Positions 11,466 through 21,071 of a stretch of DNA of 64,000 bases are shown here, in pieces. The notes below the pieces were generated by a model, which made no database searches, was not told where the DNA came from, and worked only from the letters and a program-made list of their open reading frames with translations. The stretch is from Neocallimastix lanati (nom. inval.) (Eukaryota; Neocallimastigomycota; Neocallimastigomycetes; Neocallimastigales; Neocallimastigaceae), in contig JACVTC010000200.1 of assembly GCA_016946835.1 (NCBI GenBank), forward strand, positions 1 to 64,000. Direction: 5' to 3'. Numbering within the stretch: the stretch's first letter is position 1; every line of letters starts with the position of its first letter. The position numbers were made by a program, and so were the translations under genes.

Positions 11466-12225
11466 TATATAGAATAAGTAATACTCCAATTCAAATGTAC
11501 TTCTAAAATAAAGAGTATATTTAGTAGGTGACGTAAAGGAAATACCATAGTGAAAAGTACTAAATTTTTCTTTATGACTATCGAATTCTTTCTCACTATT
11601 TAACACATTAATTTTTAATTCAAAAGTTCTATTTGCATTAGCAAAATAATTGGCATCGTAAGGTCGATACTCTATTAAATTATTTTTATTATCTTTAATA
11701 TATTCCTCATATTCAAAAAAGGCATCATTTGAATCGACATTATTTTCTGTAAAGTCTTCATTTTCCTTTATAATATTAAAGGAATGAAAGATATTATTCA
11801 TTTGGAAATTATATAGATATTCATTCTTGTACTCGAAGTTTTCCGGAAATATAAAATCAATTTGGTATTGACCTAATCGATAACCTGGTAAATTTTCAAT
11901 ATTATCAACAGTAGTAATATTACTGTTAATAATTTCAGGGATTTTAATTTCTTCTTCTTGCCACTGAGATTTATATCCTAATAGCAAAAAATAATAATAA
12001 AATTAAAATTAATAAATAGGAGTTAAAGTTTACTTCTGAGTAAATTTTCTTGTTTCTTTCGAAACATTCAGGAAATATTATCATGTACACTATTGAAAAT
12101 AAATCTTTTTAATTACCTATAATAACAATAATTATAAGTGGAATTAAAAATTCTAAAAATAAAAACGATGATCTTTTCTTTAATTTAATATTAAGCCATA
12201 TTAAAGTATTTATTTGACCAGCCAT
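11403..12225 (-). pseudogene. N-terminal stump of an ABCA-type ABC transporter
   Basis: Exon 1 (12225-12117) encodes MAGQINTLIWLNIKLKKRSS followed by a hydrophobic stretch FLFLEFLIPLIIIVII. This is the usual start of ABCA full transporters: a short cytosolic head, a basic patch, then membrane helix 1. A GT...AG intron (12116-11978, 139 bp) joins in phase to exon 2 from 11977, reading GYKSQWQEEE and about 165 residues of the first extracellular loop, ending in a GISFTSP...YTLYFRS segment as in ABCA loop 1. The similarity stops at a 27-base A tract (T on the coding strand). No ATP-binding cassette, second membrane domain or further exon is seen to the left, so about nine tenths of the usual protein is missing. 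It is a truncated relic or a gene cut by rearrangement. Confidence 0.6.
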
Positions 12226-12297
12226 AATAATAAATGATGTTTATTTAACTGTTATTTTACTGTATTGAAAATAATATTTGCTTATTTAACTTTTTTA

Positions 12298-12725
12298 GAT
12301 TTATTTATTTATTCATTTATTTATTAATTTATTTATTTATTAATTTATTTATTTATTAATTTATTTATTTATTAATATATTTATTTATTTATTTATTTAT
12401 TTATTTATTAATTTATTTATTTATTTATTTATTAATTTATTTATTTTTTGATTTATTGATTTATTTGTTTTTTGATTTATTGATTTATTGATTTATTGAT
12501 TTATTGATTTATTTATTTTAAAAATTTAATAAATTAATTAATTATTTATTCACTCATTTATATACTCATTTATTTAAATAAATAATTAATTAATAAATTT
12601 ATTATTTATTTATTAATTTATTTATTTATTAATTTATTTATTAATTTATTTATTTATTAATTTATTTATTTATTAATTTATTTATTAATTTATTTATTTA
12701 TTAATTTATTTATTTATTAATTTAT
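12298..12725. repeat. TTTA/TTAATTTA-type simple-repeat block
   Basis: About 430 bp of TTTATTTATTTATTAA-like units with interruptions (TTGATTTA variants near 12450-12510). It lies just upstream of the ABCA stump. Confidence 0.9.
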
Positions 12726-14144
12726 TCCAATTTATTTTTATAGTAATATATTAAAGGAAAATTTATTTTTATTTATATAGTTTTTAATTTAAATATTAAG
12801 TATAAAATTAATATTTTTATTTATATTTTCAAAATATACAATAGCATTGACAATAAAAATAAGGTTATTGTATAAGATTATACGTATTAAATAAATTTTT
12901 ATATATTTTATATATTATAGATTATATATATTTATATTTATTAAATATTATAAATTTTCCTAGTTTTATATTCATTTTTAGTAAAAGTTCAGAATAGAAT
13001 AAAATATATTAACCTATAATAAAATATAGCAGTATATTTTATAGTACACATTATATATATGAATATATATATATAAATATAAAAAAATAAATATTACATT
13101 ATTCTACATTAAAATTTATTCAATTAGAATTTTAGAAATTATTTAAATTATAATTTAGCCCTAAATTTAATTTAAATGATATGTTTTGAAAATTAAGATT
13201 ATAAAAAACTTTTTTTATAATTTATTAAAAATAATGTATATATTTTAAAAAATATACAAAAAAACAAAAAAAATTGAAATTGAAATTTAAAATTATTATA
13301 CTTTATTAATTTTTAATTAAAATAAAATAAAGAAAAATTTTAAATTATGAATATATAAAAATATATATAAAATTTCAATTTTAAGTAACACAAAATATTT
13401 AAATTATAAATGTATAAGATTTCGATTTAAAGTAACACAAAATAAAATTTATTAAAATTTCATTTTAATATATTAGAGATTGATATAAAATGAAATATTC
13501 AAACTTTAATTAATATAAAATTAGTTTTTATTATTCAAACATAAATTAATGATTTAAATCACATTTAAGTCTAATGATTTTAAAATATTCTTAATATATG
13601 GCTTGATTTCTTTATATTAATTATATTTATAATTAATAATAAATTTTATAGCATAAATCAATGTTTTAATTATATTCTTATTATTTTATATTTATATTTA
13701 TATAGTTATTAAATATTTCTTTAAATAATAATTATTAATTTTTTGTTTTAATCACAAGAACAATTAATTAAATAGTTAATTATAATTATTTAACATAAAA
13801 ATAAAGCATTTCTCTGAATTAAGAGAAGTGTCGCTGTTGTGAAGCTGTTGTGTAAAAGTTAAGATTAAAAGTTATATTATGTTTACTAATGTTAAGTTAG
13901 TTTGTAATTAAAAGTATAAGAAAGTTATTAAATAGCCTTTTTAAATATATGTAGTTTTTTTTTATATAAAATTAAATAAATAAATAAATAAATAATAAAT
14001 TAATAAATTTAATAAATAAATCCACAACAAAAGTACATCGAACTTTTGTGTTGTATATCAAAATATATTATTATTAGGTAATTATAGAAAAAGAATTAAT
14101 TACCGGAATAGCAAATTTAATATAATTTTAATTTATACAAAAAT
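12726..14144. other. Gene-free AT-rich stretch with a hairpin
   Basis: No coding signal. A short inverted repeat at about 14022-14052 (ACAACAAAAGT ... ACTTTTGTGTTGT) could form a hairpin. Another weak one sits near 13808-13830 (TTCTCTGAATTAAGAGAA). Function unknown. Confidence 0.6.
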
Positions 14145-14383
14145 TGTTAGAATATAAAAAAATAAATACTTAATAATGACTTTATTATATTTTACCCAAT
14201 CAGAATATTATTATATTTAAATAAAATTATAAAAGAAATAAAATGTAACCTTGTTAAAAATATATACACTTTTGTAATTATAAAAAAATAAAGATAAATA
14301 AAATTAAATATTAAGTATTATATATAAAATGTTATTCTAAAAATATATCTAATTTTCTCAATATTTGTTTTTGGTGTTTAATA
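14145..14383 (+). repeat. 5' LTR of the family-C element
   Basis: Starts TGTTAGAATAT and ends GGTGTTTAATA. Matches the 3' LTR at 20358-20596 over 239 bp with no difference I could find. The start is TG but the end is TA, not the common CA. Confidence 0.92.
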
Positions 14384-14417
14384 GATTAAGAGTCTCAGTC
14401 TACAACTGAGCTTAACC
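14384..14417 (+). promoter_or_regulatory. Primer-binding site complementary to the 5' half of tRNA-Lys(CUU)
   Basis: Starts GATTAAGAGTCTCAG directly after the LTR. Its reverse complement ends GAGACTCTTAATC, the anticodon arm of tRNA-Lys with CTT in the loop, and is preceded by a GCTCAGTTG-type D arm. So it pairs with the inside of a tRNA cut near the anticodon, as known for Drosophila copia (there with initiator tRNA), not with the tRNA 3' end. Confidence 0.7.
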
Positions 14418-14623
14418 ATAAATTAAGTTATAATTTACATAATTAATATATAAATATATTCATTTTATAAATAAATTGAACTAACGCTTTCTTATTTTTA
14501 ATATTAAAAATCATTTTTATATTTATCAATAATAACATCTAATTTTGAATTATCAAAGAAATAATTTAATTAATTATGAATCTACATAATTAACTTTGTT
14601 ATCTTCAAAATATATTATCAAAA

Positions 14624-14707
<84 letters not shown>

Positions 14708-15109
14708 AATAAATAAATAAATTAATGAGGGATTAATACAATTTAATAATATCACTATTTATTCATTGTATATAAAAATATACGTATATATTATAGTCAG
14801 TCAAATTATAATTCGAACTGAAAAAAATAATATAGTCAGTCAATTATAATTTGAACTGAAAATTAGTATTATCAATAAAATTTTATATTGAAATAAAAAA
14901 AAAAAAAAAAAAAAAAATTAATAATAAAATAAAATAATAAAATAGTCAGTCAATTATAATTTGAACTGAAAATCATATGGTCAGTCAAATTATTAATTTG
15001 AACTGTAAAAATAGTATAGTCAGTCAAATAATTAATTTGAACTGAAAATCATATGGTCAGTCAAATAATTAATTTGAACTGAAAATATTATTGTCAATTA
15101 TTAACAATA

Positions 15110-15166
<57 letters not shown>

Positions 15167-15636
15167 TATTTCCAATATTAATAAATGTAAATCAAATATA
15201 AATACCTTTTTCAAACATAAAAAACCAATAATATAAATGTTTAATTAAATTAATTTCAAATAGCATAATGAAAAATATTACATTAAAAAATAAGATAAAA
15301 ATAGAAACCAATCATAATTCTGAATTATATTATTTTATAATTTTTTATTAAGTAATAAATATAACTTAACCAATTATCAAAAAATATATATTATTAAAGT
15401 TCATTATAAATTATCAAGGAAATATTAAACAATATATATTTCAATTTACATTTATTTAATGAAAATAGAATAAGGTTTTAATCAATATATTGAATATGTA
15501 TAAATAAACAATCCAGACATACAACATATCCCTCATCAATTATTCTTTAAAATTTTAAAAAAAAAAAAAAAAATATTCGCATAATATAAAATATTAATAA
15601 ATTATTAAAAAATAAATTAATTTAAAATTCTCCACA
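14418..15636 (+). other. Leader with six near-palindromes and long A tracts
   Basis: Non-coding leader before gag-pol. Six copies of a 22-24 bp unit of the form CAGTCAA...TTTGAACTG (one copy TTCGAACTG) lie at 14798-14820, 14837-14858, 14947-14968, 14982-15005, 15021-15044 and 15058-15081. Each half pairs with the other, giving a short hairpin. A tracts of about 75 (14631-14705), 22 and 48 (15115-15162) bases separate the parts. Confidence 0.85.
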
Positions 15637-18600
15637 ATGGCTAACACAAGAAGAAACAATAGAAATGAAGTAATTACCATTGAAGAACCCATTGACATCA
15701 GGCCAACAATTAAATTTAACTACTCTGAAAATTTTAACAGAGTAGTTGAATTAAATACTGAAAACTATAATAGATGGAGAACCATAATCCTTCATCTATT
15801 ATCAATTAACAACCTAGTTAGCTATATCACCAAAGAAAAAGTTAAGAAATTAAGGAAGAGAGATATACAAGATGACCTATCTAAGTATATCGAAGATGAA
15901 TTTGATGACACATTGGTGTATGACAAAAGCACCAATGTAGTTGATATCAATAACGATATCACAACAAAATGGATCGTCCTAAACAGTATTGGAGAAAAAA
16001 CACAAGACATTGTGCAAGGATCAAATAAAACCGCCTTTGAATTGTGGAAGATTCTAAAAAGATCTTTTACCAAAAACATCAACACGCGTAAATTAGAACT
16101 TAAAACCAAACTCGATAATTTGAAGTATAACCCAGAAGTGGACATTAATATATTTATTGCTGAACTACAGAACACACTTGATGAACTCGAGAAAATAGAT
16201 AATGACATTGAATCAAGTGTTAAAGTAGGCATCCTTAACAGAAGCCTCCCAGAAGAACTCCGTTGGATTAATGTGTTTCAATTTAAAAATGATTGGAATA
16301 AATGCAGTGAATATGTTAAGGATGTATTGCCTGAAATAATCTCTTCAAACCTAAAAGAATCCTTAACAAATAATCAAAATAATAAAAATATATTTTCAAT
16401 AGAAAATAATACTAACATTAATACAAATAAGAAAAAACTTACTAAAATAAAAACATCTACTAAAAAGACCAAAAATGGTAGATGTAATTATTGTGGTAAA
16501 TGGGGCCATTTCTTTTATGACTGTAAAATTAGAAGAGATGATAAAAATAATAACAAAAGAAGAAAAATTTTCAAAAGAAGAAGAAATAATTTTAAAAGAA
16601 AATTTAATAAACGTAGAAATTATGCAAATTTCATGGGAAAAGAAAGGTACGATACAAGCTATGCCGATGCTTTTACCAAGGATTACAATTCTCAAGAAAA
16701 CCTTGATATTAATTTTGCCGAAGTAAATAAACAAAACGAAGAAAATAAACAAAAAGAAATGATGTGTTGGATATTGGACTCCGGTGCATCAATAAATATT
16801 ACTGGTCATTTAAATAAATTACATAATATTCAAAAGTGCAATGACAAGGTTTATTTAGCTAATAATCAAGTTATATCAACACAATTTAAAGGAGATCTCA
16901 TAGGATACATTAATAATCACAAAATAATCATTAAGAATGTTTATTACTCACCAAAAATAAATAAAAATTTATTATCAATTGGAAATCTAACACAACAAGG
17001 ATACAAAATAATTTTCAATAATACTAATAATAAATCATATGCACTAATTTATGACGAACACAATCAAAGAATATTATCAATTAAATCGAACCAATCTAAT
17101 ACATTTAAATTTTGGATTTCAACTCAACCATTAAATTTTCAAAACAACCAACATAATAATAATTTGGTTGAAATCAATTATACACATTTAAAATCAATTG
17201 ATAAACTAAATTTATGGCATCGTCGTTTTGCCCATTTTAATATCAATAGTATCAAAAATAAAATTTTAAAAATCAACGTAAACTCAAAGTGCCCTATTTG
17301 TAGTTATTCAAAACTTAAAAATAAGCCCTTCAAATCATCACATAATAGAGCCAAAAATATATTTCAACTCATACACATGGATCTTATAGGTCCAATACAA
17401 AACTCTATCTATGACAATAAATATATCTTAACCATTTTGGATGACCATTCAAGATTTGGGTGGACTCTCTTTATGAAGAGTAAATCAGAATCTTTTTATC
17501 ACTTCCTTAATTGGTTTAATAAAATAAAAAATCAATTTAACAAAAGAATTCAATATATCCGTACAGATAATGGTACCGAATTTAACAACAAAAATTTCAA
17601 ACAATTTTGCATTGACTTTGGAATACAACATCAATTTACTGTTCCCTACCACCCACAACAAAATGGTAGGATTGAACGATTCAACGGTACTATAATCAAT
17701 TCTGCAAAGTCAATGTTAAATGACGCAAAACTTAGCTTACAATTTTGGGAAGACGCCGTCTCTACTTCGAACTACATTCATAATCGAATCCCTCATAAAG
17801 GGATAAATAATAAAATTCCATATGAACTTTTAACCAATAACAAAGTTGATTATTCAAACATACGTGTCTTCGGATGTAAAGTTTTTTATTACGTTCCAAA
17901 ACTATTCCGTACCAAATTTCAAAATAACTCATCTCCTGGCATATTCTTGGGGTATGTTGATAATCCCACAGCATACAAAATTCTTGATATAACAAATAAT
18001 AAAATTATAATTTCACGAAATGTTGAATTCTTTGAATTTACACCAGGAAATTCACATTTATCTCATTGCGATAATGACATCTCAAATTTTATTCCCAATA
18101 ATATAATAAGGAGGAATGATAATACCTACTTTTATGATAACACGTATGATATAAACCATGGCAAAGACTTTAATAATACTAACAATAATAATCCGTATTA
18201 TCAATATAATAACAATAACTCAAATAATATTCAAATATTAGACAATAATACTCAAATAAATGAAAATAATATACCAAGTAAAAACATTCAAATAAAAAAT
18301 AAAAGAACATATAACAAAAGAAGAAACAACAATAATAACAACACCAAAAATATTAATAATAATCAAAACAAAGATTATAATAATAATATAGAATCTCAAG
18401 ATAATAACATTAACAACAACGACAATAATAATAACAATAACACAAGTAACAATAAAATTAATAACAACGATAACACAAACAGCAACAACAACACTACCAA
18501 CAGCAATAATAACAAAATAAATAATAATATTAATGAAAACGACAATATGATCACTGTCAGTAATAAAAACAATCATAATAATTCAAATATAGACAGATAT

Positions 18601-20304
18601 AATTCAAACAATAATAACGATAACAACAATGAACAACGAATCATTAATAACTTAACGAATAACAAATTATTTAACATAGAATCTTCCATACATTTAGGAA
18701 AAAGAAATAGAAATGAAAACTTCATATTAAATTCAAATAACAAAAAACAAAAATCATTAGAAGAATTACGCGAACCAAATAATTATGATGATATCTTTAA
18801 TTTAAATGATAAAAATGAATGGTTAAAATCAGTCGATAATGAACTCGACAATATGAGAAATCTAAAAGTATATGAAACAATTGATAAAATACCTAAGAAC
18901 GCAAACTTAATATCATCAAGATGGATTTTCAAATTCAAACGAAACTCAAATGGAGAAATAATCAAAAGAAAATCAAGATTAGTAGCAAAGGGATTTACGC
19001 AAGAATACGGCATAGATTATAAAGAAACCTTTGCACCTACCTTAAAACAGGATTCAATAAGAATCTTTACAGCAATTGCCACTCAGAACAATTTTGAAAT
19101 AAACCAAATAGATATAACTGCCGCCTATTTAAATGCTGAATTAAATGAAGATTTGTATATGAAACCTCCTAAAGGACATGAAGATTACAATAAGAAATTT
19201 TGGAAATTGAAGAAGGCAATATATGGACTGAAACAAAGTGGTGCCAAGTGGAATGATAAATTAAACGGCTATCTAATAAAAATTGGATATAAAAGACTTA
19301 TAAGTGAACCTTGTCTGTACGTTAAATTTAATAAAGGAAAACTTTTAAGTATGTTAGCTATATATGTGGATGATATTCTAATATCAGGATCAAAGAAAAC
19401 AATAGAAAGTGTAAAATTATTAATTGAGAAAAAGTTCAAAATGAAAGATATAGGTAATGTTGATTATATTATTGGAATAAAATTTATAAAACATAAAAAT
19501 GGTTACTTTTTACATCAACACAGATATATAGATGAATTACTTTCTAAGTTTAATATGAAAAATTGTACACCTCTTAGAATTATGACTCCAATTGAAAATG
19601 AAGATCTTAGGAAGGTAAAAGTAGATGAAACAAAATATAGAAGCATAATAGGAAATTTATTATATCTCAGTATATGTACAAGACCCGACATTATCTTCTC
19701 AGTATCAAAAGCAGCTAGAAGGGCAAAGGAACCAAATATGGAAGACTGGAATAACGTAATGAGAATATTAAGATATTTAAAAGGAACTAAAAAATATGGA
19801 ATAAATTTCACAAATAATCCGAATGTTAAAGCGTATGTCGATTCGGATTACGGAGGTGACTTGGAAACTAGACGTTCAACAACAGGATTCTTAATAACAT
19901 TTGGCGGTGCACCAACAAGCTGGTGTTCAAAGTTACAAAAATCAATATCGACTTCAACAGCCGAGTCCGAATATTACAGTCTTAGTGAATGCGGTAAACA
20001 ATGTATATGGTACTTAAATTTATTCGAAGAATTGAACTTAAATATTAAAAATATTGAAGTAAATGTTGACAATAAAGCAGCTATTTATAACGCTACAAAT
20101 CAAACTATCAACCCAAAAACTAAACATGTAGACATTAGGGTCCATTACATAAGAGAAATAGTCAAAGAAAATAAAATCTATCTTAAATATATAAAATCTG
20201 AAAACAATCTCGCTGATGGGTTTACGAAGTATTTAAATGGGACATTAATGGATAAATTTAGAAATTCCTTATTAACAAAAATTGATGATTTATATTTTAT
20301 TTGA
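15637..20304 (+). CDS. Gag-pol polyprotein of the family-C copia element
   Basis: Single frame of 1555 residues. In order: a gag-type domain (about 30-240), a CCHC zinc knuckle near 283, the aspartic protease near 380, a pre-integrase zinc domain and integrase core (about 520-700), a long Asn-rich linker (about 830-1030), reverse transcriptase (about 1050-1300, active-site block near 1243) and RNase H (from about 1400). The start MANTRRNN is the first ATG after the leader and begins the conserved gag segment. Ty1/copia elements often make Gag and Pol from one frame, and no frameshift signal is needed here. Length and domain order are normal for a full copia polyprotein. Confidence 0.92.
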   Translation: MANTRRNNRNEVITIEEPIDIRPTIKFNYSENFNRVVELNTENYNRWRTIILHLLSINNLVSYITKEKVKKLRKRDIQDDLSKYIEDEFDDTLVYDKSTNVVDINNDITTKWIVLNSIGEKTQDIVQGSNKTAFELWKILKRSFTKNINTRKLELKTKLDNLKYNPEVDINIFIAELQNTLDELEKIDNDIESSVKVGILNRSLPEELRWINVFQFKNDWNKCSEYVKDVLPEIISSNLKESLTNNQNNKNIFSIENNTNINTNKKKLTKIKTSTKKTKNGRCNYCGKWGHFFYDCKIRRDDKNNNKRRKIFKRRRNNFKRKFNKRRNYANFMGKERYDTSYADAFTKDYNSQENLDINFAEVNKQNEENKQKEMMCWILDSGASINITGHLNKLHNIQKCNDKVYLANNQVISTQFKGDLIGYINNHKIIIKNVYYSPKINKNLLSIGNLTQQGYKIIFNNTNNKSYALIYDEHNQRILSIKSNQSNTFKFWISTQPLNFQNNQHNNNLVEINYTHLKSIDKLNLWHRRFAHFNINSIKNKILKINVNSKCPICSYSKLKNKPFKSSHNRAKNIFQLIHMDLIGPIQNSIYDNKYILTILDDHSRFGWTLFMKSKSESFYHFLNWFNKIKNQFNKRIQYIRTDNGTEFNNKNFKQFCIDFGIQHQFTVPYHPQQNGRIERFNGTIINSAKSMLNDAKLSLQFWEDAVSTSNYIHNRIPHKGINNKIPYELLTNNKVDYSNIRVFGCKVFYYVPKLFRTKFQNNSSPGIFLGYVDNPTAYKILDITNNKIIISRNVEFFEFTPGNSHLSHCDNDISNFIPNNIIRRNDNTYFYDNTYDINHGKDFNNTNNNNPYYQYNNNNSNNIQILDNNTQINENNIPSKNIQIKNKRTYNKRRNNNNNNTKNINNNQNKDYNNNIESQDNNINNNDNNNNNNTSNNKINNNDNTNSNNNTTNSNNNKINNNINENDNMITVSNKNNHNNSNIDRYNSNNNNDNNNEQRIINNLTNNKLFNIESSIHLGKRNRNENFILNSNNKKQKSLEELREPNNYDDIFNLNDKNEWLKSVDNELDNMRNLKVYETIDKIPKNANLISSRWIFKFKRNSNGEIIKRKSRLVAKGFTQEYGIDYKETFAPTLKQDSIRIFTAIATQNNFEINQIDITAAYLNAELNEDLYMKPPKGHEDYNKKFWKLKKAIYGLKQSGAKWNDKLNGYLIKIGYKRLISEPCLYVKFNKGKLLSMLAIYVDDILISGSKKTIESVKLLIEKKFKMKDIGNVDYIIGIKFIKHKNGYFLHQHRYIDELLSKFNMKNCTPLRIMTPIENEDLRKVKVDETKYRSIIGNLLYLSICTRPDIIFSVSKAARRAKEPNMEDWNNVMRILRYLKGTKKYGINFTNNPNVKAYVDSDYGGDLETRRSTTGFLITFGGAPTSWCSKLQKSISTSTAESEYYSLSECGKQCIWYLNLFEELNLNIKNIEVNVDNKAAIYNATNQTINPKTKHVDIRVHYIREIVKENKIYLKYIKSENNLADGFTKYLNGTLMDKFRNSLLTKIDDLYFI

Positions 20305-20318
20305 AATAATATAAATTA

Positions 20319-20357
20319 AAAATATGACATTTTAGGAAAGTCATATTTTAGGAGGAA
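20319..20357 (+). other. Hairpin and polypurine tract before the 3' LTR (family C)
   Basis: Arms AAAATATGAC (20319-20328) and GTCATATTTT (20340-20349) form a perfect 10-bp stem with an 11-base loop, followed at once by the purine tract AGGAGGAA (20350-20357) and the LTR. Families A and B have a hairpin at the same place with different sequence. Confidence 0.8.
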
Positions 20358-20596
20358 TGTTAGAATATAAAAAAATAAATACTTAATAATGACTTTATTA
20401 TATTTTACCCAATCAGAATATTATTATATTTAAATAAAATTATAAAAGAAATAAAATGTAACCTTGTTAAAAATATATACACTTTTGTAATTATAAAAAA
20501 ATAAAGATAAATAAAATTAAATATTAAGTATTATATATAAAATGTTATTCTAAAAATATATCTAATTTTCTCAATATTTGTTTTTGGTGTTTAATA
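20358..20596 (+). repeat. 3' LTR of the family-C element
   Basis: 239 bp, same as 14145-14383, followed by the target duplication AAAAT. The bases 20602-20733 that follow, up to the next element, are AT-rich spacer without features. Confidence 0.92.
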
Positions 20597-20733
20597 AAAA
20601 TATTAGCAATTTTTCTTAAACACAATTATTATTTAATTTTTATAATAATATTTCTTAAAGACTTTATTTATATTATTATTAATTTTCTAAAATTAATCTT
20701 TTTCTAAGGAAAAAGTGAATTTGAAAACTATTT

Positions 20734-21002
20734 TGTTAAAAACAAATTTATAAATCTAAGACAAACACTGTATTAATAAAGACAATATAACAAAGTATTT
20801 TATGTTATGAGTAATATTATAAAATGTTTATTAATAATTTTTATTATGAGGATATATATATTTTTCTAAGAGATATTTTTACATTAAATTTATTTCATAT
20901 TTTATATCTTAGTTAATATTATTTAATTTAATTAAAGATTAATTATTGGTTGATATAAATTAATAATATAAATAAATGTATGTAACGATTTCGTCTCTAA
21001 CA
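20734..21002 (-). repeat. 3' LTR of the family-A element
   Basis: 269 bp. On the minus strand it begins TGTTAGAGACGAAATCG after a G-rich purine tract (GGGGGAA). Same length as the copies at 26485, 30136 and 59948. Confidence 0.92.
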
Positions 21003-21042
21003 TTCCCCCACAATTATAACCTATTTTTTAAGGTTATAATTG
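21003..21042 (-). other. Polypurine tract and hairpin of the family-A element
   Basis: Arms CAATTATAACCT (21011-21022) and AGGTTATAATTG (21031-21042) form a perfect 12-bp stem with an 8-base loop, right beside the purine tract at 21003-21010. Confidence 0.8.
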
Positions 21043-21071
21043 ATTATTTTTTTTATTTTAAAAAACTTAAG

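Larger units (their letters stand above)
14145..20596 (+). mobile_element. Complete Ty1/copia LTR retrotransposon, family C, looks whole and young
   Basis: 6452 bp bounded by two 239-bp LTRs (14145-14383, 20358-20596) that I read as identical, and flanked by a perfect 5-bp target duplication, AAAAT, at 14140-14144 and 20597-20601. In order it carries a tRNA-Lys-type primer site directly after the 5' LTR, a leader of about 1.2 kb with long A tracts and six near-palindromes, one uninterrupted gag-pol frame (15637-20304), a hairpin, a purine tract (AGGAGGAA) and the 3' LTR. Part order (protease, integrase, reverse transcriptase, RNase H) makes it Ty1/copia, not gypsy. Identical LTRs mean a very recent insertion. 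No breaks were seen. Confidence 0.95.

Noticed and set aside
14022-14052. Hairpin as a transcription terminator
   Set aside because: Hairpin terminators are a bacterial device; here it is an unexplained inverted repeat upstream of the family-C insertion.
18238-18576. Open frame antisense to the Asn-rich linker of the copia element
   Set aside because: Low-complexity Ile/Val product of reversed AAT/AAC runs.
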